A DNA stretch of 64,000 bases from Lunularia cruciata (GCA_948567375.1 OX419755.1:18171001-18235000); one strand, 5' to 3'; positions 1 to 12,489 are shown, counted from the first letter of the stretch. Notes: generated by a model not told the origin, from the sequence alone. A program made the numbers and translations.

Positions 1-587
1 GATTCTCGTAGCTTCAAGCCAATTAGATAGAGTGTCAAAACTATGGTGGCAACTCCGTGTAGAACAAGCTGAATGGTAGTTTGTTGCACCAATCCTAACT
101 AGGAACAATTCAAGGGTGCAATAATTGAGTGATTCCAAGCAATTAATACCACACAAGCCATATGAGACAAGTTGGTAAAGTTGAAGTAGATTATTTTTGT
201 AAGAAGCTACATCACATAGTTCCAAAACACCATTATGAAAATTTTAGATATAATGGAAGGTGAAGCTTTAGATCAATTTGTGAGGGGCTTGAAGTCACAA
301 ACCAAATTGGAAGTGACTATGAAAGAGCCTAAACACTTGGAAGAAGCCATATAATTGGTAGAGCGCTTTGATTCCTTGGTTGTGACAACTTGGTCTCAAC
401 CTCAACCTTCACAAAACCTACCAATACATTACACACAGGTGGAGGAGTTGGCACCAATGGAGATTGATGCCATCCAAAGAAGACCACTTGGCATAGAAAA
501 TTGTGAAAGATTACAGCAAAATAGAGGTTGCTTTTATTGTTACCAGATTGGACATTGCATTGATGAATGTTTACTCAAGAATGGGTG
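1..587 (+). pseudogene. C1 Gag remnant with zinc knuckle
   Basis: This is the C-terminal half of a gypsy Gag. The first 300 bases match the C2 Gag region around 54985-55275 with stops and indels. From 355 the frame opens and shows a CCHC knuckle of the form C-x2-C-x4-H-x4-C at about 529-570 (CFYC, H, C), which in this family binds the genomic RNA. The segment just upstream carries the conserved MEIDAIQ motif also seen in C2. A stop follows the knuckle. It is non-functional because its upstream part is broken by stops. Confidence 0.75.
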
Positions 588-3500
588 ATCTTGATAAATT
601 TCTCTAATGGAGTATGTGGAGCAAAATGATCAAGGAAACAAGGAGTCCTAGTAAGAGATTTCAAGTTGCCTACTAGGAACTTGATTAGTTCCAAGAAGAT
701 TGAAGGCTTGACCTATGCAAGTTTGCTTCACTTGCAAGGTATGATATCTGAATGTGATTGTAAGATTTTGATTGATTTTGGAAGTTCAAAAAATTGCATG
801 TTTATGCAATTAGCAAAATAATTAAGCATTCCTATCAAGCTAGTAATTGGAAGTAGATTGATGATGGCGGATGGTACAAAGGGTTTTGCATTCTGTACCT
901 TGCATCCTATTACCTTCAAGATTGGGAAGTAGTATTTAGGTGTATGAGGTTTGTAGTGGCACCTCTACATTATGATGTCATTCTAGGTCTACCTTGGCTT
1001 GAACGTCATAAGGTTCAATTTGATTGGAACCGACAAAAAAAATTCAAATACAACACCAAGGCAATAATTTCCAATTAAGTTGTTTGGCACTTTTGAGTGA
1101 GACACCTAAGAATAATCAGTCCCATGATGGGAATTTATCAAGAAAGCAATCATAGTGCAAGCTTTGAAGGAAGATAAGTCCCAAGATGGGAAGTTTGTCA
1201 ATGAAGCAACCATAGAGCAAGCTTTGGAGGAAGATAAATTTGTTTTGTAGTGTGGATCAAGCCAATTGCACTTGGAGGATCTAAGGAGGATCAAAAGCCT
1301 CAACAAGCCATGGAAGATTGAATAGTCCAAGCATTTTTTGATGTTTTTCTTGATGATATGTTGAAGGGATTACTTTTTGATCGTGGTATGCACTTCAAGA
1401 TTGAGTTATTGCCAGGAAGTACTCCAATGAGTAGACCATTCTATTGAATCTCACCAAAGGAGTTAGATGAGCTCCAAATGACACTTACCAAATTTTTGAA
1501 GAAGGATTTCATATGACATAGTACATCTCCTTGGGGAGCACTAGTACTATTTGTTCCAAAGAAGGATGAGAGACTTCACTTCTATATTGATTATCATGGC
1601 CTCAATAAACAAACAATGAAGAATGCATCTCTTGCCTTGAATTGATCAATTACTCAATCAATTAAGTGGTGCATGATATTTATCCAAGTTGGATCTCCAA
1701 AGTGGTTATTGGTAGATTCCTATTGATAGAAAAGATGTACAAAAGATTACCTTTTGCACAAGGTATGAGCATTAGAGAGTTTTGCCTTTTTGGTTCACTA
1801 ATAGTCTAGCAATCTTCATGGATGATATTTTAATCTATAGTAAGATAGAGGCAAAACATACAAATCATGTGTGAGAAGTCCTAAGGCAACTACAATAGTG
1901 GATGTTTTACTACAAGAAGTCAAAGTGTGCCTTTTAGCAAAAGAAAGTTACCTTCTTGGGTCACAAGATCTCAAAAGAAAGTTACCTTCTTGGATCACAA
2001 GATCTCATCAAAGGGAATCAAGATGGAAGAGGAGAAAACCAAGGCCATTATTGATTAGCCTACTCCAAAGGATGCTATAGAAGTACATGCATTTAATGGA
2101 TTGGTCAATTAATACCAACGGTTCATCCATTACTATGCTCATGTGGCCACAACATTGACCAACCTCTTGGAGAAGAACTTGAGATTTTAGTGGACCACCA
2201 AGCACAAAGAAGCATTCCAAAAGCTAAAACATATGGTGTCTTCAAGATCCATTCTTCAACCATATGATCCTCAACTACCTTGTGTGGTTGATTTTGATGC
2301 TTCTAACTTTGCAATTGTTGCTATGTTGCAATAGGAATTCTTGGATAGATTACATCCCACTACCTTTATGTCTCACCGAATAAATACAACAAAAAGGAAT
2401 TACTAGCAATGGTATATGCCACCAAGGCATAGAGGCATTATCTCTTGGGGAAACAAGTGATAATGCAAATTGATCACAAATCCTTGTTGCAAACATTACA
2501 CTTGGAACACATGAAGAGTCAACATCATCAATGGGAGAAACAACTACAATATTTTGACTTCAAAGTTGAGTACAAACCCAATTGGTTCCATGTCATCCCT
2601 GATGCCCTATCATGATGACCTGATTTGAAGTCTCTTCCACTCATTACGATGGTACCAGATGGTATCATGACTCAAAAGTCCAAATGGAATTTAAGACAGC
2701 CTTACAACAAGATCTTTTCTTTCAAATAGTACAAGGTCATCTTGCAGTAGGTGATAAGGAGTCTAACACCTTCTCTTTCAAGGAAGGCCTTCTATTCTAT
2801 GAGAATCTGATTAATGTTCCAACCAAGGGTGATCTTTGACTTTGCGCCTCCAAGAAGCCCATGACTTACCAATTGTTGGCCATATGGATGTGGATAAGAC
2901 CTTGGGTACCCTCCAATGCCAATGGTGGTGGCCCAACATGGCATTAGATGTTTGAGAGTTTATCTGATCATGTGAGAGCTGCCAATGCAACAAGACTAGC
3001 AATTAGAAATTGAGTGGACTCCTTCAACTACTCCCCATTCCATGTGCTTGATGGGAACATGTGAGCTTGGATCTCATCACATCCTTGCCCAAGACAAAGC
3101 AAGGTCACACAATGATAGTGGTGTTTGTGGATAAGTTTCAGCATTTCAGTTGGTGCTCTACACTAATGATAGTGGTGTTTGTGGATATGCCAAGTTTGTG
3201 GATAACCATTATTGTGATCTCACCTTTCAAGTTGGCAATAAGGTCATATTTTCCTCTAGTAACCTACCTCTCCCACTTGATACCAAGGTCCATAAACTTA
3301 TTCCTAATTGGATAGGACCCTTTAATGTCATGCAAATCATCTCTCTTGTTGCTTATCAACTTGCCTTGCCTTGTCTTGTCATATGTGCATCTATGCTATC
3401 TTTCACATTTCCAAGTTGAAATCCTTTGTTCCTAATCCATCTTCTTTTTCCTCTCAAGTCTAACTTCATCCTCCTCCCATCCCTATCAATGATCATGAAA

Positions 3501-3706
3501 AGTATGAAGCTGATCATATTCTTGCATGTCACCACATTCAACAAGCCCATCAACAACATACAAAGTACAAAGTCCTATGGAAAGGACATCCCCTTCATGA
3601 TGCCACTTAGGAGCCTCTCTCTCATCTCTTGAATGCAAAAATGGCCATCTAAGAGTTTGAAGCTTCAATGTTGATGAGGACGTCACCAACTAGTGATGGT
3701 GGAATA
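588..3706 (+). pseudogene. C1 Pol remnant: protease, RT, RNase H, broken integrase, chromodomain trace
   Basis: In order I can follow the following. A protease has its active-site region reading DFGS instead of DSGS (near 775). RT has FMDDILIYS near 1815-1845, created by a deletion that joins two parts of the palm. RNase H runs to about 2640, and an integrase zinc-binding region lies near 2860-3000. The integrase catalytic core is missing: at about 3130-3220 the sequence jumps from the start of the core to the region after it, next to a 22-bp direct repeat. The C-terminal end shows only traces of the C2 chromodomain. Stops and shifts occur throughout, so this is a fossil. Confidence 0.8.
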
Positions 3707-4190
3707 TGTTACAATATGGAGTTTAGCAATGAAGTTAGGCAAGGCTAACAAAGTAGAAAATAGGCCAAATTAGCCTAGAATATTGTAGAAGTATCTAGAA
3801 GCTACTTGGTACCTCCCAAGTACTGGATAATATGCATGCCAAGTGGTGACTTCTTGGAGGAAGCTTCGTAAAAAGCTTCACAATTAGCTTATTTGCACCT
3901 CAAGTAGGTAGCTTCTAGAAGCTTTGAATTAGCTTAGCTTGCATGCCAAGTAGGCAACTTCTAGAAGGAAGCTTCTTGAGAAGCTTTTTGGTTAACTTGG
4001 CTTAACTTAACTTGGCATTCCAAGAAAGCAGGTTGAGGAAACTTCTTGAGAAGCTTCTCAAGAGCCTTGTATGCTCCTTATAAATACCAAAGCCAAAGCT
4101 CATGCTAGGCATTTGGAGCTTTCTCTCATTCAAGTATCTCAATGTGATCTTCCATTCTCCTATTTCTCTCCTTGGTCTTAGTCTTTTACA
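3707..4190 (+). repeat. C1 3' LTR (484 bp)
   Basis: Starts TGTTACAATATGG after a purine-containing stretch and ends GTCTTTTACA, matching the C2 5' LTR (54032-54454). It keeps GAA/TTC-rich short palindromes and a TATAAATA-type box at about 4079. It is diverged and has indels compared with C2. Confidence 0.85.
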
Positions 4191-4424
4191 CAAGGTACAA
4201 ATTGCTCATTTGGTTTGTCCATCAATTTGAAGATGATACACCATAGACAAGGTAAGCTTTATGTCAAGCTTGAAGAACATTTTCCAAATTTAACTTGTAA
4301 ATCCAAAGATCACCATCAAAGATGAGAACCCTTGATATCCCATGGTGCTTGAAAACAATGTCAAAGAAATCTTGGCCAACATTAGAGCATCTATTATATC
4401 CATAGTAGGTGCTAAATGAATCTC
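4191..4424 (-). pseudogene. Older chromovirus C0, integrase core fragment (antisense)
   Basis: Read on the minus strand, this matches the C2 integrase just after its first catalytic aspartate, including the FKHHG segment followed by RVLI. It contains stops. On its right it is interrupted by M1 exactly at 4424/4425. The missing neighbouring bases reappear at 20420-20447, which shows that M1 inserted into this element. Confidence 0.8.
4420..4424. repeat. Target-site duplication of M1, left copy (ATCTC)
   Basis: ATCTC here is repeated at 20420-20424. Deleting 4425-20424 rejoins the C0 integrase sequence without a gap (minus strand reads FVDKLNKEIHLAP across the junction). If the terminal A is counted as part of the element, the duplication is 4 bp (TCTC). 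Confidence 0.85.
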
Positions 4425-4876
4425 TGTCATACCATTTATAGTGTCACATCTAGATTGCTCGGACATCTAGAGTTTCAATGATAGTAGTTAGAGTTATTTT
4501 AGCAGTTTCTCATAGACTACTTTTCCAACAGTCCGATTTTGTGTTTGGGGTATTGACTTCATGGTGGGGCCTACCATCACTTTGCACAATTTGCACCATT
4601 GAGTGTGCCATCAGTGGGACCGTTAGGGTTTCAGACCTAGCTCAAGTCCAGGGGTATACTTTCAAAGTGCAGCTCCAAAGAGCTCACTTCTTTGATGTTG
4701 AGCCTTTGAGTTCCTGGCTATGGTGGACAAAGGCTGGCGAGCTTCACTTGGATTCTCTTAGCTAGAGTAGGTGTGGCTTGACTGTAATCAATGCCCAATT
4801 GTTGGAAGTTTATAGAGTGACAGATCAAGTACTGATCTGAGTTGAGTGGATTCAAGAGTTGTAAATAATCTGATTA
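4425..4876 (+). repeat. M1 A1 terminal repeat
   Basis: Begins TGTCATACCATTT and ends CTGATTA. The same unit starts M2 (27960) and M3 (45648), and recurs near the 3' ends of M1 (19883-20331) and M4. At the 5' end it is followed by CATCAGAGAAG, whereas at the 3' end it is followed by the B repeat. The CATCAGAG right after it resembles an initiator-Met-type primer site, but the match is partial. Confidence 0.8.
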
Positions 4877-6197
4877 CATCAGAGAAGTGAAATCAAGGGG
4901 AAATTGGGTGCAAGAACTTTGAGTGTTGGTGGTATCTCCAAGCTCGGTGGATCGTTGGTAGCTCGATTGAAGTTCAATTTTTCCATGGTGTGCAAAAGCT
5001 CGTTGCTTGGTGGAGATTTGGCAATAAAACACATGGTGTGTGGAAGCGCTGGCCAATTTTTGAGCATAAAAGGAGCAAATTTTGAGTAGTGGTTGTGATT
5101 TTGAGCTCAAGAGGTGAAGGCAAAACTTTTTGCGAGTTGGGCTTAGAAAGTAAATTGAAGGTGGAGTTGTGAAGCTATTCTTGTGAATTTGTGATTTGGA
5201 GAAACTCATGTTTTCATTGGCTCGATTGAAAAGTTAGTGGGGAATTTGGAGGTCAGCCAACTTCAGGGGTTATGTCAGATTTTGGCTGTATTTTACATCA
5301 GATTTTGGTCAGATTTGGAGGAGTTTTGCCAAGTTGGAGGACTTTTGCAAGTTTGGAGGAGTTTTGCCAAATTTTGGAGGAGGTTCAAAGTGGCAAGAAG
5401 AAAGGCCTCATTTGGATGTTTAGAGGCTTTGAGGCATAGGGTTGTGGGCTATGAGAGGCTACAAAGGCCTAGAAGAGCCAGTAGCTAGCTTGCTGGTGTG
5501 AGGCTAGCTAGTTTAGAGTAAATCTTGGTCATTGGTTGGCAAAATTTGCCATCTTGCTAGATTGTGCGCAACAAGGTTTGACCCCTAGATCTCTTGTTCT
5601 GAGACTGGTGCTCTAGCCAACTGGTCCACCTTCACTTGTTGTCCTAGTGACTGTGCCACTATTATCTATACACTTGTAGCTTTGGCTAGGAGAGACAATT
5701 TGATCCCATTCTTGGTGATCCTTGTAGCTTAGGACTTAAATATGAACTTCTCTAATGTCAAATGCCAAATGGTGGCAAAGTCAGTCCCATGTTGTTTTAT
5801 GAGATGGAGGGTTTTCATTTAGATTTTTTGTGATTGGACCCCTTCCATTCTTTGCTTCTTGTTTGTGCACCATGTTTGTGTGAGGTGCCTTTACTTTTGA
5901 GTGTTGGTGCTCTGGTGTGCTCTCAATAGTGATGCTAGAGTGATGACCAGTCAGACTATCTTTGTTTCTCTTCGGTGAGGTAAGAAGTGATGACCTACAG
6001 ACCGTGAGAGTGCGTGTTGTGATGGCAGGTTACAGGTTGCACTTTCCCCTAGTGTAGTTATCTTGGTTAGAGTTACATTAGTGGGTGGTGCTTAGTTGGT
6101 ATTGGCACTTGGTGGGGTACTTGCGGTTGTGACTTGCGGTTGCAATTTGTGGTTCCGGTTTGTTGATATAGTTTGCAGTTGCGGTTACTTTGTCACG
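4877..6197 (+). other. M1 untranslated leader
   Basis: About 1.3 kb between the A1 repeat and the Gag frame, alignable to the leaders of M2 and M3. It has no long frame shared by the copies and holds an antisense tRNA-like segment at 5564-5631. Just before Gag there is a run of GCGGTTG-like short repeats. Confidence 0.6.
5564..5631 (-). other. tRNA-like segment, antisense in the M1 leader
   Basis: The reverse complement looks like a degenerate tRNA: an A-box-like TGGACCAGTTGG, then GAGCACCAGTCT, then a B-box/T-loop-like GGGGTCAAACC. The same segment is at 36814-36883 (M2, B box GGTTCAAACC) and 46823-46889 (M3). It could be a captured tRNA or SINE, or an extended primer-tRNA complement. The D arm is short, so I do not call it a tRNA gene. 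Confidence 0.45.
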
Positions 6198-7760
6198 ATG
6201 GAGTTCTTTGGGGATTTCAAAGGAGATAGCCCTATAGTACATAGTGGGTTTACTCGGAATGGTACTCGGTATCAGCCTATATCTCAGGTCCCAGTGAGAG
6301 AGGAAATTGACTTTGAGTTGGAGTTTGACACAGGAGGTGATTTGGTTGAGAGTGCACTTGGTGTGTCCGCACCATTGTTGTGGAACATGGACAAGATTTA
6401 TGGGGCCTCCAAAGGCCCTAGGCATTACTCTGGTATAGTGGGTACCATTGAGTTGGATGACTTCTACGAGTGGAGGTACCGCTGTAGGAGGTGGTGTGAT
6501 ATTGGGGTTTAACTCCATGGTGGAGTTCTTCCAGTGTTTGAGGTAGAACCACCAAGGAGTATGGATTGACAAGTTGAGGAGCTTGCAGGAGTTCTAGCAG
6601 AAGGCTGGAGAGAGCCTACGTGAGGCATACACTCGCATGAGGCAGCTGATCAATTTCACTCAAGGAGTTACTAAGGCCTAGGCAGTCCAGTTTTGGTATG
6701 GGATACTGGATAGGGACTTGCGACGTAAAGTTCGTGATGCTACATTGTTACAGGCTACTTTGCCTACTTTGGCAATGGTCTTTGGTTTGGCTAAGTGTAT
6801 TGAGCTCAACATGGTGGAGGAGAGAGTGGTGACATTTGGATTTGGTAAGGAGACCTCATCCACGGCTATGACTTCTTCTAGAGTGCAGCAGAGTGCACCA
6901 TGCCCAATTGGTTTTTGAAGACATAGTGGATAGCCTAGATCCTATGGAGCAAGTGGAGGGCCTAGTGGAGTTAGACCCTTACTTTCATTTTTGGGTCAAC
7001 AACAACCAATGAGTGGTGGTGTTGCTTGTTGGACTTGTGGTGGACCTCACTATCAGAGAGTGTGTACTCAGGGCAATGGACCTGATGCCTCAGATGGATC
7101 ATAGACAATATATAGGCAGTGTGAGCATTGCCACAGATTTGGTCAACACAAGTGGATGCATCTGCAGTAGTGACTAGAAGTGTAGTACGTGCTCCAGAGC
7201 CTAGAGGAGCATCAATGGAGTTGGACCCATAGAGAGGAGAGGTTGGGAGACAGGTCAGACTCCCCAGTCTTTCACACTATCTGAGGCATTAGATATGACA
7301 TGCTTTTCTCCTAGACGTCCCAATGCAGGTGTGGTAGGTGGTGATGGAGTGCATGATGGACTACTTGCTAGTCAGCCACCTACTACTACATAGATTGAGT
7401 CTAGCATGATGTTGGGAGCGGCTCAGCTGATTATGCGACATCCTTTGTTTTTGGCCAGTGATATATTTACATTAGGAGTTGACCCAACCCTAGTGTTCTG
7501 GTTGGCTACCATGTTGTGAGAGTAGGGATGATGCGGTTCCTACTAGAGCAGAGGTGGTTGATAGTGGAGCTAACTTGGTTGAGGAGCATGAGATCCGTTC
7601 AGCAACCAGTGGTTTATGGCAGGCAACAACAGCTAGACTAGAGGAGTTGCCAATTAGACGGGCTTTTGAGAGAGCATGGTTCACACTTGGTGTTGTCCTA
7701 TTGGATAAAAAAGGGAGATTTTCTGTTTGGTGGGACCTTTAGGGAAGGTCTATACACCAC
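6198..7760 (+). pseudogene. M1 Gag (internally deleted)
   Basis: Matches M2 and M3 Gag. The ATG at 6198 is present only in this copy; M2 and M3 have ACG at the same place. Two gaps compared with M3, each about 300 bp, remove the serine/glycine-rich region (junction near 6463) and the second zinc knuckle plus the glycine-rich segment (junction near 7150). The retained first knuckle reads CWTCGGPH with a final Cys, near 7030-7070. The capsid-like core with RRLISF-type and FWYGILD-type segments is at about 6630-6720. Frameshifts are present, so no complete Gag can be made. Confidence 0.75.
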
Positions 7761-8470
7761 AGAAAGTCTTGTTAGACTCTAGTGCGCAACCTCTTATGTT
7801 GGAGAAGGCTAAAGTTGTTGGTCTAGAGTTACAAAAGATCAATGTGGAGAGGTGTCCATTTTAGATCTAGACATCTCTAGGTGGTGGTTTGATACAGTAC
7901 ATCACACGTGGGGAGCTTTTTGTCTAGGTTCAATCTGGTCATCCAACTGATAGCTTGGTGGTGAGAGCTCAGGCTATTGCAACAATAGCTGAGTCATATG
8001 ATGTGCTAATTGGAGGAGCAGTGTTATACTCCATGGGTTTTAGCATTGACTAATGGGAGGAGACAGCCTCCTATAGACCAGGTTGGCAGTCTGGTGAAGG
8101 ACGGGTACGTTGCCTACCAGTACGCTTCAATAGTGGCAGTCTTGGCTTACTACAGTTTGGGACCATGACAACATCAGTTTTAGTTTTCAGTGGTGTAGTT
8201 ACTTGGCTTGGTGACTTGTTGGAGGGGAATGCCCATGCAGAGGATACTCCAATACTAGAGGAGATCACTCGGATTGGAGTACAAGTGGGATTACAAGTGG
8301 GATTGTTCCATCCACCTTGGATGTTCCATTGTGGAGTTCAGAGGAGGCATTGCAGCAACATGTAGATCAATTGGTGCAGAAAGCTTGGAGTGGAGCTTTC
8401 GTACCATCAAGAGATGAGTGTGAGGATGAGCCTCCAGAGTTGATTACTTTGACACCTCTAGATACCACAC
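7761..8470 (+). pseudogene. M1 aspartic protease region
   Basis: Retroviral-type aspartic protease between Gag and the methyltransferase. The active-site triplet is at 7775-7783 and reads Asp-Ser-Ser; M2 and M3 read Asp-Ser-Gly, so the M1 enzyme would be inactive. Downstream the segments YDVLIGGAVLY and FSID match the other copies. A linker rich in acidic residues (DECEDEPPE) leads into the methyltransferase. Confidence 0.75.
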
Positions 8471-9777
8471 TCATTGCTTGGCAATATCCAATAGAGGAGA
8501 TATATCTATTGGAAATGTTTGGTGGGATTAGCACCGGACTAGTTGCGGTATTATAGGCAAGTATATGAGTACAAAGGTACTTGTATTTAGAGAGAGATGA
8601 GACTGCTAGGCAAGTCTCTCTACATCATGTAGCACACTTGGCTTATTAGTATCCGGAGTTATTACCAATGTAAGTAGTAAGAGGTTACCAAAAGGCCTTA
8701 CCAATAGACATTTCCTTACTAGGAGTGCATGATCTAGAGAGATATGGACCTATTCACTTGGTGATTTCTGGATGGCCATGTCAAGGACATACACATGCTA
8801 GCCGAGGTTTGGGTCTTTGGGATCCTTGTTTTGGTATGTTTTGGGAGATGTTACGGATACTACAACATCTCCAAGTTCATCAGTCCGTTCCTCTAGCTTA
8901 CTTTTTGGAGAACATTCCTTTGATGGGTGATTCTTGCACCAAAGTGGTGGCAAGTACACATCATATCCATTCTTGGATGGGACTTGCTGTATTGTTAGAT
9001 GCAGCCCAAGTTGGATCACGGGCTCATCATCTTTGTCTTTGGTGGACAAACCTCTTACCCAAAGAGGTTCTATGGTGTGCTTATGATAGGAGTCAACGAA
9101 TTGACCACATCCTTGTTGATGATATCTTGGATGTTGGGCGTAAGTCTTAGATAGTGGTAGTGGCTGATAGGTCACTATGGTAGTGGTGAACCTAATTGGA
9201 CAGCCTAGAGCTACATTTCCCACACTCATGAGTTTCCCAAGCTCTCATGCTTTTTGAGAGGGAGGACATGGACTTGTTTGGGACTCATAGTTATAGCAGT
9301 TGGTGGAGCCCAATGCTGATGAGAGAGAGCGGGCGATGATAGGTTTTTGCACCAATATTACCATTGTTCCAATAGTGTCAGAGGCATCCAGGCGTCAAGT
9401 CAGGCTATGGACATGAATTGTTTGACCTAGATTGTGAGCCTTGGCTTGGCAGAGCAGCGTAGGATGTGCTTGATAGGCATCACCACTTGGACATTATGAG
9501 CCCTGTGCATATTGAGATGATTCAGGCACATGCTAGGAGCAATGGACCAAGTGGGCATGGTATTCTTGGGTCATAGCCAGTAGCTACTAGGGAGAGTAAT
9601 CTACTTGGAGTCCATCCAAGTGAGCGTGGGCTACTTGGATTACACTCTTGGTCCACTTGAGATGCAGCTAGAGGACATGTGGAGCTTGTAGCCAGAGTGG
9701 AGGGAGTTTTTCACATAGAGGTTGGGATCTCTAGTAGTCAAGGGCATGACACTATTGCTCCCAAGGGCCCAGTGTAG
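8471..9777 (+). pseudogene. M1 cytosine-5 DNA methyltransferase domain (DNMT3-like)
   Basis: The domain would transfer a methyl group from S-adenosylmethionine to C5 of cytosine. Motif I, LLEMFGGISTGL, starts at 8506. The catalytic motif IV, with Trp-Pro-Cys-Gln, is at 8773-8784. Motif VI reads ENI (ENV in the other copies) near 8909. Motif VIII, VLLDAAQVGSRAHH, starts near 8988. Motif order is canonical, unlike the permuted plant DRM enzymes. It is followed in frame by a TAG at 9775-9777 that is shared with M3 and M4. Other stops include a TAG at 8554-8556 where M2 has CAG. It lies in the same frame as the RT downstream. Confidence 0.82.
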
Positions 9778-11620
9778 CAGCCAATCAGGACATCTTCCAC
9801 TCCTACTATAGTTGAAGAGGATACTTGGGAGCCAGATCTTGGATCCAAGCTTACTGGGGAGGAAAGACGGAGGGTTTGGAGGTTCTTGAGGAGCCACACT
9901 AGTTGTTTTGCCTTCAGTATGAAGGATTTGGGTGCTTTGAAGGGACTTGGTATACAGATTGAGCTGACTAGCAATACACTAGTTTTCCGATGTCCTTATT
10001 GATATAATGAGATGGAGAGGATATTGATTCAAAGTCAGAGTAGTGACCTTTTTGAGGCTGGTTTGGTGGAGATTTCACATGGAGAGTATGCATCAACAAT
10101 AGTAATGCCAACCAAGAAGGATATGCATCGCAACTACATAGATAGGTGTATATATAGAGATTACTGTCCTATCAACCAACAGACCAAGGCTGATTGGTAT
10201 GCCATGCCTACACCGGAGGAGATTTTTGATGCAATTGGGCATGCAAAGGTCTTCTCTACTTTGGATCTTTGAGCGGGATATCATCAGTTGCCAATCAAGG
10301 AATAGGATAAGTCCAAGACAATATTTTGGGCTATTGATCCTCATGGCAATGATGTGTTATATTAGTGGAGGTTTTTACTGTTTGGGTTAAAGAACACTCC
10401 TGCTAAGTTCCAAAGGGTCATGGATAGGATCCTAATTGGATTGGATTTTGCTCAGTGCTATATCAATGATATTTTGGTCTATAGCACTACTATGGAGGAG
10501 CGTAAGAGATAGTTGTTGGAGGTGTTTGAGAGGTTGAGATCTCATGGACTCAAATTACATCTTGGGAAGTGTAGGTTCTTCCACAAGCAAGTTGAGTATT
10601 TGGGTCACACTATCTACCCGGAGGACTTGGTGTTCAATAGACCAAGGTGGAGGCTATTGCACGTATTCCTCAGCCTACGGATGTGAGTAGAGTGTGAGCA
10701 TTCCTTGGGTTGGCAAAATGCTATCACCACTATGTTAGAGGATTTAGTGCCATTGCCAAGGCCTTGACAAAGCTGACCAAGCTTACACATGAGTGGTGTT
10801 GGAGAGATGAGCAGGAGAGAGCTTTTGTAGAGCTCAAGGAGAGGTTGACATCTGCTCCTATTTTGAGGAGACCGATCAGAGGATGACCATTTCAGGTTCA
10901 TACTGATTGGAGTATGTTGAGGTTAGAGTGGTGCTCACTCAACATGATGATGAGGAGAAGGAGTTTGTGGTGGCCTATGCTAGTCGCTCCAACAATTCAG
11001 CGGAAGTGAAGTATAGTTCATATGAGGGAGAGCGCTTGGCAACAGTTTGGGCAATAGCTCATTTCTGATGTTACCTATTTGGTAACCCCTTCACTCTCAT
11101 CATTGATCATCAGCCACTGAAGTGGTTGATGGAGTCTGACAAGCTTTCAGGAAAGCTTGCACGATGGGCTCTGATTTTATAGAAGTATGATTTCATGGTT
11201 GCTCACAGACCTGGAGTGGTGAACCGTGATGTAGATGGGTTGAGTAGAAACCCATGTCCTAGCCAACAAGATCAGACCGGAGCATGTTGGCATGATGAGA
11301 CAGATGAGGAGATGGTGCCAGGTTGGCATGCATTGGCCTTTCTTTTCAGAGGCTTTGGTGGTATCTCTCTCTATGCATATAGGAGGAGTTATTGAGGTCA
11401 TAGATCTAGAGAGTGAAGATATTGGTACAGTTCAGCAAGACATTCATGATGATGTCTTAGTGATGGACTATCTTTGCACTGGTGTTGTGGGTGGCATAGT
11501 TGGGGCCAAGGAGAAAGACCGTGTTCTTCAGCAAGCCAGATGGTTCAGATTGGAGGGCAAACACCTTTTGCGTGTATGGGAGGATGGTAGAGTGTGAGTA
11601 GTACCACTTCCATCTCAGAG
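9778..11620 (+). pseudogene. M1 reverse transcriptase and RNase H
   Basis: Ty3/gypsy RT. The region with KKDMH, DYCPINQQTKAD and FSTLDL lies at 10100-10275. The catalytic box near 10460 reads YIND, so one of the paired aspartates is lost. A TAG near 10510 (KR*LLEV) is shared with M3 and M4. RNase H follows, with HTDWSML and AYASRSNNS; it has a frameshift near 10920. A region up to about 11620 links to integrase. Confidence 0.8.
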
Positions 11621-11811
11621 ACCACAGTTTGTCCATCATGCTCATGAGGAGCTAGGACATTTTGGAGTAAAGCATACATATAGCTTACTCTAGAGTCATT
11701 ATTGGTGGTGCGGTATGCAAACCAAGGTACAGTAGTTTGTTTCCATATGTGTGGTTTGTGACCGAGTTAGATCATCATTCAATGCTCCTACGCCACAGTT
11801 ATACCCATTAT
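11621..11811 (+). pseudogene. M1 integrase N-terminal zinc-binding part
   Basis: Reads the HHCC domain of gypsy integrase (HHAHEELGHFGVKHTY, later CVVCDRVR), then PTPQLYP, and stops where T1 is inserted. The reading resumes at 15596. Confidence 0.8.
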
Positions 11812-12481
11812 TGTGACAACCTGGCAAATATCACTTTTGCGGTTATAAGGTAAGTAAAGTTTGTTCCCGTAGAGATACAAGTTAGAAATGTCCAAATACA
11901 AAGTCAAACAGTAACATGTAGTTCTTCTTGAGTTCTTCTTTAGTCTCTCAGGTAGAAACCACACCCAAAAGAGAGTAACAAGCACTGACGCGCAGTCTTG
12001 TCACAAATTAACACTCCATAATCACAACTTTATCAAATCTTTCCAAACAATCTTGATTGTGATGATTCAGGCTCTCCCAAAAATGGCACTTCACTGCAAA
12101 ACAACTTCACCTCAGAATTGTGTTCTACCCCTCCACTGAAGGCACAACTTCCTCGATCAAAATTGCTTCACATCACCTTCGTACTACACTTACAAATGCA
12201 GAATACTACCAACACTACAATTCCTCTCAGATCTGTCAAGGCATTGCTTTGATTGCACTTCACTCAGGATCAAACACACAGAATGAAGATCAAGGCTGCA
12301 GAATCCAACATCCAACAAACACATTGACTTGCACTTTGAATTTCTCCAAACATTCACAAACACAATTGCGAAATTGATACTTGGAATCAAGCTCAAGCAA
12401 CGAGCACTGCTTCACAGCACTTTGCTTTATCTATTCTCAGAAATAATGAGCACTGAACAACAATTTCATGCGAATGCCACT

Positions 12482-12489
12482 CTTAAATA
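12482..12489 (-). promoter_or_regulatory. TATA-like box of T1 (TATTTAAG)
   Basis: TATTTAAG in T1 sense, kept in T4 (38423-38430) and T2 (17954-17961). It lies about 680 bp before the 3' end and points out of the element, the position expected of an LTR promoter. Confidence 0.45.

Larger units (their letters stand above)
1..4190 (+). mobile_element. Decayed chromovirus (Ty3/gypsy) C1, 5' end outside window
   Basis: The stretch aligns by eye, segment by segment, to the better preserved chromovirus C2 at 54032-59378: gag, zinc knuckle, protease, RT, RNase H, a remnant of integrase and chromodomain, then a 3' LTR. It begins inside gag, so the 5' LTR lies outside the window. It carries many stop codons, frameshifts and deletions and cannot be autonomous. 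Its 3' LTR ends at 4190, directly against an antisense integrase fragment of an older chromovirus (C0), so C1 probably inserted into C0. Confidence 0.88.

Noticed and set aside
4877-4900. CATCAGAGAAG after A1 as a firm initiator-Met primer site
   Set aside because: Only part of the consensus is present and the leading TGG is missing. It is kept as a possibility only, alongside the tRNA-like segment in the leader.
5564-5631. Functional tRNA gene on the minus strand
   Set aside because: The D arm is short, the acceptor stem needs several G-U pairs, and the copy is decayed. It is part of a repeated leader.
8725-9150. Methyltransferase as a host gene captured by chance between element copies
   Set aside because: It is found at the same place and in the same frame in all M copies whose sequence covers it.
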